Shown in pieces: positions 35,669 to 44,388 of a DNA stretch of 64,000 bases. The position numbers and the translations under genes are program-made. How positions within the stretch are numbered: the first letter of the stretch is position 1; each line of letters starts with the position of its first letter. The notes under the pieces are model-generated. The model was not told where the DNA came from. It was given only the letters and a program-made list of their open reading frames with translations, and searched no databases. The stretch lies in assembly GCA_963775335.1 (NCBI GenBank), contig CAVZIJ010000003.1, positions 2,418,001-2,482,000 on the forward strand, written 5' to 3'. This DNA is from CAVQCX01 sp963775335. Lineage in GTDB: Bacteria > Pseudomonadota > Gammaproteobacteria > Chromatiales > Chromatiaceae.

Positions 35669-36541
35669 CTAGCCGCTTGCCCCCTGGAGCATCGCCAGCA
35701 AGGGAGATCGATTCAGCCCGCGGGCCAGAAAGCCGCGCCACTTTTTCGGCAGCTGGGCCAGCAGCCCACGCGCCGGCTCCGGAACGTCGAAGGCCGCAAA
35801 CACCGCCCCTCCGGTGCCGGTCAGCCTGGCTTTGGCATGGCCTCCAAGCCAGTCCAGTACCTCCGCGACCGCAGGGTGTCGCCGACGCACCACCGCCAGA
35901 CAGTCGTTGCCCCCAGCCCCCGCAAGAAAGTCAGATATTTTGAGTGGGGGCGAATCGCGTGTCAATTCCGGGTCCGCAAACACGGCGCCGGTGGAGACCT
36001 CGACCGGAGGGATCACGACCAGGTACCAAGGCTCCGGAAGCACCATCGGCCTCAGGTCTTCGCCGACCCCTTCTGCCCACGCAGCGCGTCCGAACAGAAA
36101 GATAGGTACGTCGGCCCCGAGGACCAGCCCCAGGCTGGCCAGCCGATCATCGGACACCCCGGTCCCCCAGAGCCTATTCAACACCGCGAGAGTCGTCGCG
36201 GCGTCGGAGCTCCCGCCCCCAAGCCCTGCCCCCATGGGCAATCGCTTGTCCAGGTCGATGTCGACGCCGAGGGGACACCCGGTATGCTGCTGCAGCAGGC
36301 GCGCGGCACGCACGACCAGATCGGCCTCTTCGGCCACTCCTGCCAGGGGGCGTACCCTGCCCACCCTGCCATCCCGACGTACCGAGAAAGACAGCCGGTC
36401 CGCACAGTCGACGAACTGAAATACCGTCTGCAGCAGATGGTATCCGTCGGCGCGGCGTCCGACGATCCGCAGCATCAGGTTGAGCTTGGCGGGCGCCGGC
36501 CACCACCGGTCCCCGACCTCAGTGGGGGCCCCGGGAATCAT
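35669..36541 (-). CDS. ispE: 4-diphosphocytidyl-2-C-methyl-D-erythritol kinase
   Basis: A 290-residue GHMP-family kinase of the MEP isoprenoid pathway. It has the N-terminal PAPAKLNLMLRIVGRRADGYH and the ATP-binding glycine loop LPMGAGLGGGSSDAATTL. C-terminal ARLTGTGGAVFAAFD is the third GHMP motif. The ATG at 36541 overlaps lolB by 23 bp; an ATG 42 bp further upstream is also open. It lies between lolB and tRNA-Gln, as in many gammaproteobacteria. Confidence 0.94.
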   Translation of the reverse strand: MIPGAPTEVGDRWWPAPAKLNLMLRIVGRRADGYHLLQTVFQFVDCADRLSFSVRRDGRVGRVRPLAGVAEEADLVVRAARLLQQHTGCPLGVDIDLDKRLPMGAGLGGGSSDAATTLAVLNRLWGTGVSDDRLASLGLVLGADVPIFLFGRAAWAEGVGEDLRPMVLPEPWYLVVIPPVEVSTGAVFADPELTRDSPPLKISDFLAGAGGNDCLAVVRRRHPAVAEVLDWLGGHAKARLTGTGGAVFAAFDVPEPARGLLAQLPKKWRGFLARGLNRSPLLAMLQGASG

Positions 36542-37148
36542 TCCCTTCGGCCCAGTGATCAACCACCACCTTGACCTCCACATCCGCGCGGCTCAGGACC
36601 AGACGCCGGGGCACCACCCACCGACCCAGATCCGTCCAGTCCAGGAAGCGCACCTGCCACCCGTCTTGCTCGAGGCGCAGCGGGCGCCCGGCCTCTCCGC
36701 GCACCACGCCAGCGGGACGACCGGGCTCGGCGATCCCAACGAGCCAGTAGGAAAGCTCGCCGACCGGCAGCTCGGCCCCGAATTGCTGTTGGGCCCACTG
36801 CTGAAGATCGGCACCGCGGTGCTCCCGCCCCTCCGGGTCCCGCATCCAGAGCTTGCCGTCGCGCTGCCGGACCTCGACCGCGCCCCGCCCGAAAGGTCCG
36901 CTGAAGTGCGCGCTGAAGTCTTCTCGGTTCTGGCTCCAGCGCAGGCTGGCGCTCCAGCCTTTGCTGTCGACCTTGACCCCGATACGCCCGTCGAGAGTCC
37001 AGACTCGGGGCACTTCGGAGGCACTCGGCAGAACCCCCCTCAACGTAGGCGCACGCAAGGAGGCACAGGAGGCGACCAGCAGCAGGGCGGCTGCCCCCAC
37101 CAGCAGCGGCCGTCCCCATCGGGCGACAGAGTGCAGGACCAGGGCCAA
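36519..37148 (-). CDS. lolB: Outer-membrane lipoprotein LolB
   Basis: A 209-residue lipoprotein that receives lipoproteins from LolA and inserts them into the outer membrane. The signal peptide ends in the lipobox LLVASC (Cys about residue 28). The mature part has the LolB pattern (WTLDGRIGVKVDSKGWSASL, then SYWLVGIAEP). It starts 7 bp after the TPR lipoprotein gene and overlaps ispE, in the conserved lolB-ispE-prs order. Confidence 0.88.
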   Translation of the reverse strand: MALVLHSVARWGRPLLVGAAALLLVASCASLRAPTLRGVLPSASEVPRVWTLDGRIGVKVDSKGWSASLRWSQNREDFSAHFSGPFGRGAVEVRQRDGKLWMRDPEGREHRGADLQQWAQQQFGAELPVGELSYWLVGIAEPGRPAGVVRGEAGRPLRLEQDGWQVRFLDWTDLGRWVVPRRLVLSRADVEVKVVVDHWAEGNDSRGPH

Positions 37149-37154
37149 CGCGAC

Positions 37155-38930
37155 TCACTCCATGCGCTGCATGGTACTGCGGATGTACTTGTTCTCCGGA
37201 TCCTGTGCCAGGCCATCCCTCCAGACTTTGCGTGCCTGGTCCTTGTGGCCCGCGGCCCAGAGGACCTCGCCGAGGTGCGCAGCGATCTCCCCGTCGAAGC
37301 CCGCCGCCAAGGCCTTCTTGAGGTAGCCGATTGCCTCTTCCATGCGGCCAAGCCGATAGAGCACCCATCCCATGCTGTCCAGGATCGCCGGATTGTCGGG
37401 CTTGAGGGCCAGTGCCCGCTGGATGTAGCCCAGTGCCTCCGCATAGCGGTCCGTCTGATCGGCCAGCGTGTAGCCCAGGGCGTTCAACGCATCGGTATGC
37501 TTGGGATCTTTCGCGATAATGGCCTTGAGATCCCGCTCCAGGATATCGAGCCGATTCTGACCGACGGCGTAGATCGCCCGCGAGTAGAGCAGATCGGCAT
37601 TGCCGGGGTTCTCCGCCAGCGCTTCAGAGTACAGGTCCCAGACCTGGCTCGACGTTCCGTACTTCTTGAGCAGATCCGCCTCCTCGAGGTACACGGCCAC
37701 CGCCTGCTCGGGCGCGGAGACCCGCAGCTGACGCAACACCTCACGAGCCTCAGCCAACTTTCCGCCTTGGGCCAGCAAGTTCGCAAGCAGCACACGCGCC
37801 TCGGTGCGATACTGCTCACCCTCGACCCGCCGGTACCATTCCATCGCCGCTTTGGCATTTCCCTGCTTCTGCTCGAGACGCCCGAGAAACAGCGCCGACT
37901 CCGACTCCCGCTTACCGTGCTCGTAAAGCCATTGCAGATCCTTGCGTGCCTCGGCCGGCTTATCGAGCTCGACGGCGAGGACGCCGACGGCAAAATGGAG
38001 CTCCTCGCTGTCAGGCTGCTTCTGCAGGAGGACCAGAAATTGCTCATAGGCCTCGGGCAAGCGCTCGATCTCGACCAGGATCTGCGCATAGGCGGTCCGC
38101 AGGAGCCGGTCGTCGGGATAGCGCTGCACCCCGGCGCTCAGCAGGGTCGCGGCCCCCTGCTTGTCGCCCCGCTGGATCAGGATGCGGCTGAGGAGCACCC
38201 GCACGTGTTGCCAATCCGGGCGCTGCTCGAGCAATTTCCGGGCATTCGCTTCGGCCTCATCCAGATGCCCCGCCGAAAGCGCCAGGATGACCAGCGCATA
38301 GCGGGCGTCCGGGTCGTCCTTGTCCTGCGCGACCAGCGTGCGCATCAGGCCCAGGGCCTTCTCCTTGTCGCTCTCCCGGCCCAGCAGCTCGGCGGCGTCC
38401 AGAAAACCCTCCTCGCCCTTGGCCGCGGCGATCCGTATCATGGCGCGCAGCTGGTCCATCGCCTGACCGACCTGGCCGTCGGCGAGGTAGCGCATGGCAG
38501 CATACCGGCGGGCCTCGGAGTCGTTGGGCGCGAGCTGGATCCAAAGGGCCACCGCCTCGCGGGTCTTGCCGGCGTCCTTCAGAAGCACCGCGATGCGCGT
38601 CGCCCGCTCGGCCGCATAGGCTATTCCGGCACTGCGGGCAACCTCGAGGTAATGGGTATAGGCAGTCCGGAAATCCGAGCGCTGAACGGCGATCTCGGCC
38701 ACCATGAAGCTGAAGAGAACATCCGTCGAGAGCTCGGTGGTCTTCGCCTTGGGCTCGGGGAAAGGCAGCGCAGCCGGCTTCTTGGTCGGCGTCGCCGGCT
38801 GAGGGCGGCGAGCCATCTCGCCGCAACCCGCGAGGACCAGCAGCACGGCCAGAAGAGCGGTGAAACGCAGCACGGGGGGAGCATTCCTTCGTGGTATGAG
38901 GGCCGCCGCCGGGCGGGGCCGCAGCGACAT
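37155..38930 (-). CDS. Tetratricopeptide-repeat lipoprotein
   Basis: A 591-residue protein with a lipoprotein signal (LLAVLLVLAGC, Cys about residue 36) and TPR units over most of its length. The best-formed unit is near the C-terminus (ALGYTLADQTDRYAEALGYI, then DSMGWVLYRLGRMEEAIGYL). An equivalent TPR lipoprotein lies next to lolB in Pseudomonas and relatives. It probably serves as an outer-membrane-associated scaffold; no enzymatic domain is visible. The frame is open to 39068, but MSLRPRP at 38930 directly precedes the signal sequence. It diverges from hemA. Confidence 0.8.
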   Translation of the reverse strand: MSLRPRPAAALIPRRNAPPVLRFTALLAVLLVLAGCGEMARRPQPATPTKKPAALPFPEPKAKTTELSTDVLFSFMVAEIAVQRSDFRTAYTHYLEVARSAGIAYAAERATRIAVLLKDAGKTREAVALWIQLAPNDSEARRYAAMRYLADGQVGQAMDQLRAMIRIAAAKGEEGFLDAAELLGRESDKEKALGLMRTLVAQDKDDPDARYALVILALSAGHLDEAEANARKLLEQRPDWQHVRVLLSRILIQRGDKQGAATLLSAGVQRYPDDRLLRTAYAQILVEIERLPEAYEQFLVLLQKQPDSEELHFAVGVLAVELDKPAEARKDLQWLYEHGKRESESALFLGRLEQKQGNAKAAMEWYRRVEGEQYRTEARVLLANLLAQGGKLAEAREVLRQLRVSAPEQAVAVYLEEADLLKKYGTSSQVWDLYSEALAENPGNADLLYSRAIYAVGQNRLDILERDLKAIIAKDPKHTDALNALGYTLADQTDRYAEALGYIQRALALKPDNPAILDSMGWVLYRLGRMEEAIGYLKKALAAGFDGEIAAHLGEVLWAAGHKDQARKVWRDGLAQDPENKYIRSTMQRME

Positions 38931-39076
38931 CGCATAAGTATAAAGAAAAATCAGGGTGCGGTTCCCGTGGCGGAGAGGCTGCCCGGAAGATCGGCTCCGG
39001 GCCGGGACCCGGTATGCACTTGAATTCGATGGGACGGTAACAGAAACTTTCGCTTCGTATCCAGACACTTTCGCCC

Positions 39077-40343
39077 ATGTCGCTGCTCGTTCTCGGACTT
39101 AACCACAAAACTGCCCCGGTTGCGATCCGCGAGCGGGTGACCTTCGGCCCGGAACATCACCGCCGAGGCGCTGAGCAGCGTCGCCGAAGTCGCAGGGGTC
39201 CGCGAAGCGGCGATCCTCTCGACCTGCAACCGCACCGAGATCTACTGCGCCTTGGCAGGCGCGGAAACGACCGACATCGCCCGTTGGCTCGCGAGCTTTC
39301 ACGGCCTGGTCTATGAGGAGATCCTACCTTACCTGTATGCGCATCAGGAATCGGAGGCGGTCCGGCACCTCCTGCGCGTGGCCAGCGGCCTGGACTCCAT
39401 GGTGCTCGGTGAGCCTCAGATCCTGGGCCAGGTCAAGACGGCCTACCAGAGCGCCAACGATGCCAGTACCGCCCAGAAGCTGCTTGGTCGGCTGTTTCAG
39501 CACAGCTTCGCGGTGGCCAAGCAGGTGCGCACCGACACGGCCATCGGCCACAGCCCCGTGTCGGTCGCGTTTGCGGCCGTCAGTCTGGCCCGGCAGATCT
39601 TCAGCGACCTCTCAACCCAGACGGCCCTGCTGATCGGGGCCGGGGAGACGGTGGAGCTGGCCGCGCGTCACCTGCACCAGCACGGCATCGGCCGGATGGT
39701 CGTAGCCAATCGGACGGTGGAGCGTGCTCACCAACTGGCCGCACAGTTCGACGGCTATGCGATAGCGCTGACCGAGCTGCCGAACCACCTGCCCGAAGCC
39801 GATATCGTCATCTCCTCCACCGCGAGCCCCCTGCCGGTGCTTGGCAAGGGTGCCGTGGAGAGCGCCCTGAAGAAGCGTCGGCGCAAGCCGATCTTCATGG
39901 TCGACATAGCTGTGCCCCGCGATATCGAGCCCGAGGTCGGGGATCTCGACGACGTCTACCTGTACGCCGTCGACGACTTGGAGGAGGTCATCCAGGAGAA
40001 CCTACGCTCGCGACAGGATGCCGCCCTGCAGGCGGAGGAGATCATCGAGCTTCAGACTATCGAGTTCATGGGCTGGCTGCGCTCGTTGGATGCGGTCGGC
40101 ATGATCCAGAGCTACCGCAGCCAGGCCGAGCGACTGCGCGACGAGGTTCTGGAGCGAGCCCACCGCATGCTGGCCGGCGGCAAGCCGCCCGAGGAGGTGC
40201 TCCAGTACCTCGCCCACACCCTGACCAACAAGCTGCTCCACGCCCCGAGCGCGCGCATCCGACAAGCAGGCTACGAGGGAGAAGCCCAGCTGCTGGAGGC
40301 CGCGCACCTGCTATTCGAGCTCGGCAAGAACGCCCACTCGTGA
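39077..40343 (+). CDS. hemA: Glutamyl-tRNA reductase, frameshifted in this sequence
   Basis: HemA reduces glutamyl-tRNA(Glu) to glutamate-1-semialdehyde, the first step of tetrapyrrole synthesis. The start MSLLVLGLNHKTAPVAIRER is in one frame; from about 39153 onward the conserved sequence continues in another. It includes catalytic-cysteine STCNRTEIYC, GLDSMVLGEPQILGQVKTAY and NADPH-binding LIGAGETVELAARHL, and runs to the stop at 40341-40343. The break is at 39149-39155 (P then G then N); restoring GAG-AAC (two missing bases) would give FGPENITAEAL. All the rest is intact. A sequence error is the simplest cause. The gene overlaps prfA. Confidence 0.9.
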
Positions 40344-41428
40344 TGGAAGCTTCCATCCGCGGCAAGCTCGAGCGCATCTCCGAGCGTTTCGCGGAGATCA
40401 CCGCGCTGCTGGCGCGGCCCGAAGTGCAAGCCGACCAGGGCCAGTATCGGAGCCTCAGCCGGGAATATGCCCAGATCGAGCCCGTCGTGGAGCGGTTCAG
40501 CGAGTTTCGCGTCCTCGAGCACGAGATCGACGGCGCCCGGGAAATGCTCGGCGACCCGGAGATGCGCGAGCTGGCCCGGGATACGCTGGCGGAGGCCGAG
40601 CAACGCCGAGACCTGCTCGAGCCCGAGCTGCAGCGCCTGCTCGTGCCGCCGGACCCGGACGACGAACGAAATGTGTTTCTGGAGATCCGCGCCGGCACCG
40701 GCGGGGCCGAGGCGGCGCTCTTCGCCGGGGATCTGCTACGGATGTATCTGCGCTTCGCCGAGGTACGCGGCTGGCGCTCCGAAACCCTCAGCGAAAGCGT
40801 CGGCGAGCAGGGCGGATACAAAGAGATCATCTGCCGCATCAGCGGGCGCGGGGTCTACTCCCGCCTGAAATTCGAAGCCGGAACTCACCGGGTCCAGAGG
40901 GTCCCGCAGACCGAGTCCCAGGGGCGCATCCACACGTCCGCCTGCACCGTAGCGATCCTGCCTGAGGCCGAAGAAATCGACGACGTCGATATCGGTCCGA
41001 CGGATCTGCGGGTCGACACCTTTCGCTCCTCAGGGGCCGGCGGCCAGCATGTCAACGTCACTGACTCCGCCGTGCGCATCACCCATCTGCCCAGCGGGAT
41101 CGTCGTGGAATGCCAGGATGAGCGCTCCCAGCACAAGAACCGCGCCCGCGCCATGTCGCTGCTGCGTGCCCGGCTGTTGGCGCGCCTTCGCGACCAGCAG
41201 GCCAGTGCCCAGGCTCTGTCACGCAAGCTCCAGGTCGGAAGCGGCGATCGCTCGCAACGGATCCGAACCTACAATTTTCCACAGAACCGCGTAACCGATC
41301 ACCGCATCAACCTGACCTTGTACCGGCTCGACGAGCTGATCGAGGGCGGCCTCGACCCGCTGATCGAGCCCCTGATCCAGGAGCACCAGGCCGAGCAGCT
41401 CGCGACGCTGGCCGAGACCGAGCATTGA
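40343..41428 (+). CDS. prfA: Peptide chain release factor 1
   Basis: A 361-residue RF1. The GGQ catalytic motif is in SSGAGGQHVNVTDSAVRITH. The stop-codon-reading tripeptide is of the RF1 type (PQT in RVQRVPQTESQG, the PxT motif), so it reads UAA and UAG. The ATG at 40343 shares a base with the hemA stop (TGATG), hence coupled translation. It is followed directly by prmC, which methylates the GGQ glutamine. Confidence 0.96.
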   Translation: MEASIRGKLERISERFAEITALLARPEVQADQGQYRSLSREYAQIEPVVERFSEFRVLEHEIDGAREMLGDPEMRELARDTLAEAEQRRDLLEPELQRLLVPPDPDDERNVFLEIRAGTGGAEAALFAGDLLRMYLRFAEVRGWRSETLSESVGEQGGYKEIICRISGRGVYSRLKFEAGTHRVQRVPQTESQGRIHTSACTVAILPEAEEIDDVDIGPTDLRVDTFRSSGAGGQHVNVTDSAVRITHLPSGIVVECQDERSQHKNRARAMSLLRARLLARLRDQQASAQALSRKLQVGSGDRSQRIRTYNFPQNRVTDHRINLTLYRLDELIEGGLDPLIEPLIQEHQAEQLATLAETEH

Positions 41429-42276
41429 GCCTCACCATCGGCAAGGCCCTGCAGCGGGCCCAAACGCGTTTGACGGCGTTGCCCCAGGCCGAGCCCGCCC
41501 TGGAGGCGGCGGTGCTGCTCTCACACGTGCTCGGACGCCCACGCACCTACCTGATCGCCTGGCCCGAGCGGACCCTGGCCGAAGGGCAGCGTCGGGTCTT
41601 CGAAACGCTGGTGCAGCGGCGTTGCGCCGGGGAGCCGATGGCCTACGTCACCGCCCGCCGCGATTTCTGGTCCCTGGCCCTCGAGGTCAATCCCCATACG
41701 CTGATCCCGCGCCCCGAGACCGAGCTCCTGGTCGAGCGGGCCCTCGCCCTGATACCGCCAACCGCGCACTGGCGCATCGCCGATCTGGGGACCGGCTCCG
41801 GGGCGGTGGCGGCTGCCCTGGCGCGAGAGCGCCCCCGAGTCCATGTCCTGGCCACCGATCTGTCCGCTGCCGCCCTCGCGGTGGCGAGGCGCAACTTCCG
41901 GCGGATCGGGGTGCGCAACCTAGAGGTCCGACTAGGCAGCTGGTGGGACGCTCTCGGCCCCCGGGAAAGGCTCGACCTCGTCGTCAGCAATCCGCCGTAC
42001 ATCGCAGCGCGGGACTCCCACCTGCGTCGGGGCGACCTGCCGAGGGAGCCGCGCCGGGCGCTGATCGCCGGCCCGGACGGCCGAGAGGCGCTAAGAGATA
42101 TCGCCGCCCGAGCCCGTCGACACCTCAAACGCGGCGGTTGGCTGCTGCTCGAGCACGGACATCGTCAGGGCCCGGGGGCACGGGCCTTGCTCAAAGCCCA
42201 TGGGTGCGTCGCCGTGGAAACCTTTCGAGACGCGGGCGGGCACGAGCGGGTGACCCAGGGCCGTTGCGGCCCCTGA
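41425..42276 (+). CDS. prmC: Release factor glutamine methyltransferase PrmC
   Basis: A 283-residue class I methyltransferase that modifies the GGQ glutamine of RF1 and RF2. The N-terminal helical domain is followed by the SAM-binding LGTGSGAVAAALAR and the substrate motif SNPPYIAARD. The start appears to be a TTG overlapping the prfA stop in TTGA. The pairing prfA-prmC is conserved in gammaproteobacteria. Confidence 0.94.
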   Translation: MSLTIGKALQRAQTRLTALPQAEPALEAAVLLSHVLGRPRTYLIAWPERTLAEGQRRVFETLVQRRCAGEPMAYVTARRDFWSLALEVNPHTLIPRPETELLVERALALIPPTAHWRIADLGTGSGAVAAALARERPRVHVLATDLSAAALAVARRNFRRIGVRNLEVRLGSWWDALGPRERLDLVVSNPPYIAARDSHLRRGDLPREPRRALIAGPDGREALRDIAARARRHLKRGGWLLLEHGHRQGPGARALLKAHGCVAVETFRDAGGHERVTQGRCGP

Positions 42277-42341
42277 GCCGCTGGTCGGACGCTTCGCCGG
42301 CGGGCCTTGCATATTTGTTTTCTCGCATTAGCATTGGGGGA

Positions 42342-42753
42342 ATGAGCACGCCGGAAAACGAGTTCATCAAGCATCGCGAGATCGCGTTCGCCGAGCTGCA
42401 CCCCGACCCGCACCAGGCGCGCAGCGCGACCTTGCTTCTCGCCCAGGTACCCGGCGTACACCACCTGCAGGTCGCCTCTCCCACCTTTCTCAAGGTAACC
42501 TACGACGTTCCTGCAGGTCACCCGCGAGCAGATCGAGACCATGCTCAGCGAGAAGGGATTTCACCTCGACAACCGCCTGATGTACCGGTTGATCCGGGGG
42601 CTGCACTACTACACGGAAGAGACGCTTCGAGCCAATCTCGGCTGTCCCCGGGGCGAGTCGAACTGCACCCAGAAGATCTTCGCGGAGCGCTACGGCCATA
42701 CCGACCACGGCTGTCGCGACCACCGCCCGGAGCACTGGCGCCGCTACCTCTGA
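42342..42753 (+). CDS. Unrecognised small Cys/His-rich protein with an HMA-like N-terminus, frameshifted in this sequence
   Basis: About 136 residues if one frame break is repaired. The first part (MSTPENEFIKHREIAFAELH to KVTYDV at 42509) and the second (LQVTREQIETMLSEKGFHL onward to the stop at 42753) are in different frames separated by one base at 42510. Together they look like the beta-alpha-beta ferredoxin-like fold of heavy-metal-associated domains, but without the metal-binding CxxC. The C-terminus is distinctive: three cysteines (GCPRG, NCTQKIF, HGCRDH) and four histidines, ending RPEHWRRYL. This suggests metal or haem binding, but no function can be assigned. It lies between prmC and the moeB-like gene. 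Confidence 0.6.
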
Positions 42754-42813
42754 TCCTGGGGAAGCGATCGTCCTGACTGTCGGCGCTCCAGCCACTCCCT
42801 ACGATCTTCGCCG

Positions 42814-43596
42814 GTGCAAGACGAGCAGCTCCTTCGCTACGCGCGGCAGATCCTGCTTCCGCAGATCGGCATAGAGGGCCAGCAGCGCCTGCTGGCATCG
42901 CGTGTGCTGGTAATCGGCTTGGGTGGTCTGGGCTCCCCAGTCGCCATGTATCTCGCCGCCGCCGGCATCGGCGAGCTCACACTGGTGGACTTCGACACCG
43001 TCGATCTGTCGAATCTGCAGCGCCAGATCATCCACGGCACCGCGGACATCGGTCGAGCCAAGGTCGAGTCTGCCCGGGAGACCCTGCAAGCGCTGAATCC
43101 CGAGTGCCGGATCCTCGCCGTCGACCGTCGGCTCGCGGCCGACGAGTTGCACGAGCGGGTCAGCACCGCAGATCTGGTGATGGACTGCAGCGACAACTTC
43201 CCGACGCGCTTCGCCGTCAACACCGCCTGCGCCGCGAACGGGACGCCGCTGATCTCCGGGGCGGCCGTGCGCATGGACGGTCAGGTGGCGCTGTTCAGCG
43301 GCCGGCCCGGCGAGCCCTGCTACCAGTGCCTGTATGGTGCCGGTGGTGCTACAGAGGAGACCTGCTCCGAGAACGGCGTGCTCGCACCCCTGGTGGGAGT
43401 AATTGGCAGCCTGCAGGCCCTGGAGGCAATCAAGTGGATCACCGGGGCGGGCACGACGCTCGTCGGGCGCCTGCTGGTGTTCGATGCCCTACAAGGGAGC
43501 TGGAGAACACTCACACTCAAGAACGACCCTACCTGCCCTGTCTGTGCCACCAAGCCGGGCGCCCGGGTCCGACAGGAAAGCGCCGCAGGGCTCTGA
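42814..43596 (+). CDS. moeB: MoeB/ThiF-family adenylyltransferase (E1-like)
   Basis: A 260-residue E1-like enzyme that adenylates the C-terminus of a sulfur-carrier protein such as MoaD or ThiS. It has the nucleotide motif VIGLGGLGSPVAMYLAAAGI, zinc-binding pairs CYQC and CPVC, and the conserved ETCSENGVLAPLVGVIGSLQ. The start is a GTG (42814). No MoaD or ThiS gene is nearby, so whether it serves molybdopterin or thiamine synthesis is not decided by context; the symbol follows the length and lack of a rhodanese domain. Confidence 0.82.
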   Translation: MQDEQLLRYARQILLPQIGIEGQQRLLASRVLVIGLGGLGSPVAMYLAAAGIGELTLVDFDTVDLSNLQRQIIHGTADIGRAKVESARETLQALNPECRILAVDRRLAADELHERVSTADLVMDCSDNFPTRFAVNTACAANGTPLISGAAVRMDGQVALFSGRPGEPCYQCLYGAGGATEETCSENGVLAPLVGVIGSLQALEAIKWITGAGTTLVGRLLVFDALQGSWRTLTLKNDPTCPVCATKPGARVRQESAAGL

Positions 43597-43744
43597 GCCG
43601 CCCGGGGCCCTGGCCGAGAATGCCGACCGCCGGCGTGGCTGGGAGGCTCGCGGCCCGGTCTCGCGGGGCCGCAAGCGGGTCTCCATGGGTCGATCAACGA
43701 GTCCGACTGTGCGCATTCGCCACCCGCGCACTGAGAGGCTGAAC

Positions 43745-44362
43745 ATGCTACCGCCCGATCTCGATCCCTCCACGCGCGCCTGGCTCGAAGGACTGGGCGA
43801 GGACATGGTCGTCCATGACCGCCTGCTCGGCCGCGAGCTCAGCTTCCGGACGACCTGGGGCCTGTTCTCCCCCAAGGCGATCGACGACGGCACCCGGCTA
43901 CTGCTGGACCACCTGGAATGGGGGCCGCACGACCGCGCCTTGGACCTAGGCTGCGGCTACGGCCCGATCGGCCTCGCCATCGCCGCGGCGGCGCCCGACG
44001 GCCATGCGGTGCTGGTCGACAAGGACTTCGTGGCCGTGGAGTACGCGCGCAGGAACGTCGAGCTCAATGGCATCCGCAACGCCGAGGTCCTGCTGAGCAA
44101 CGGCTTCAGCCACCTCGGCGAGCGCCGCTTCGACCTGATCGTCTCCAACCTTCCGGCGAAGACCAACAAAGAGCAGTACTATCTGTACTTCTATGAAGCC
44201 CTGGCCCGCCTGAGCCCGGGAGGCCGGATCTGGGTGGTCACCATTACCGGTCTTCGCAAGTTCATCCAGCGGGCATTCGGCGAAGTATTCGGCAGCTACG
44301 AGAAGGTCAAGCAGGGCAAGACGTACACGGTGGCGATGGCCGAGAAACGCAAGACGACCTGA
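43745..44362 (+). CDS. Class I SAM-dependent methyltransferase, RsmC-like
   Basis: A 205-residue methyltransferase of the small-domain type found in RsmC and RlmG rRNA guanine-N2 methyltransferases. It has the pre-motif FSPKAIDDGTRLLL, SAM-binding DLGCGYGPIGLAIAAAAP and, in place of the usual NPPF, SNLPAKTNKEQYY. The NLPAKTNKE version of motif IV makes the substrate uncertain. The ATG at 43745 follows a 148-bp gap after the moeB-like gene in which I see no strong signal. Confidence 0.72.
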   Translation: MLPPDLDPSTRAWLEGLGEDMVVHDRLLGRELSFRTTWGLFSPKAIDDGTRLLLDHLEWGPHDRALDLGCGYGPIGLAIAAAAPDGHAVLVDKDFVAVEYARRNVELNGIRNAEVLLSNGFSHLGERRFDLIVSNLPAKTNKEQYYLYFYEALARLSPGGRIWVVTITGLRKFIQRAFGEVFGSYEKVKQGKTYTVAMAEKRKTT

Positions 44363-44388
44363 CGACATGGTACCGTTCGCTCCTCATT

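Noticed and set aside
42342..42776. S-adenosylmethionine decarboxylase (speD)
   Set aside because: First considered from gene size and position, but there is no pyruvoyl cleavage site or SpeD motif; the repaired protein is HMA-like with a Cys/His tail.
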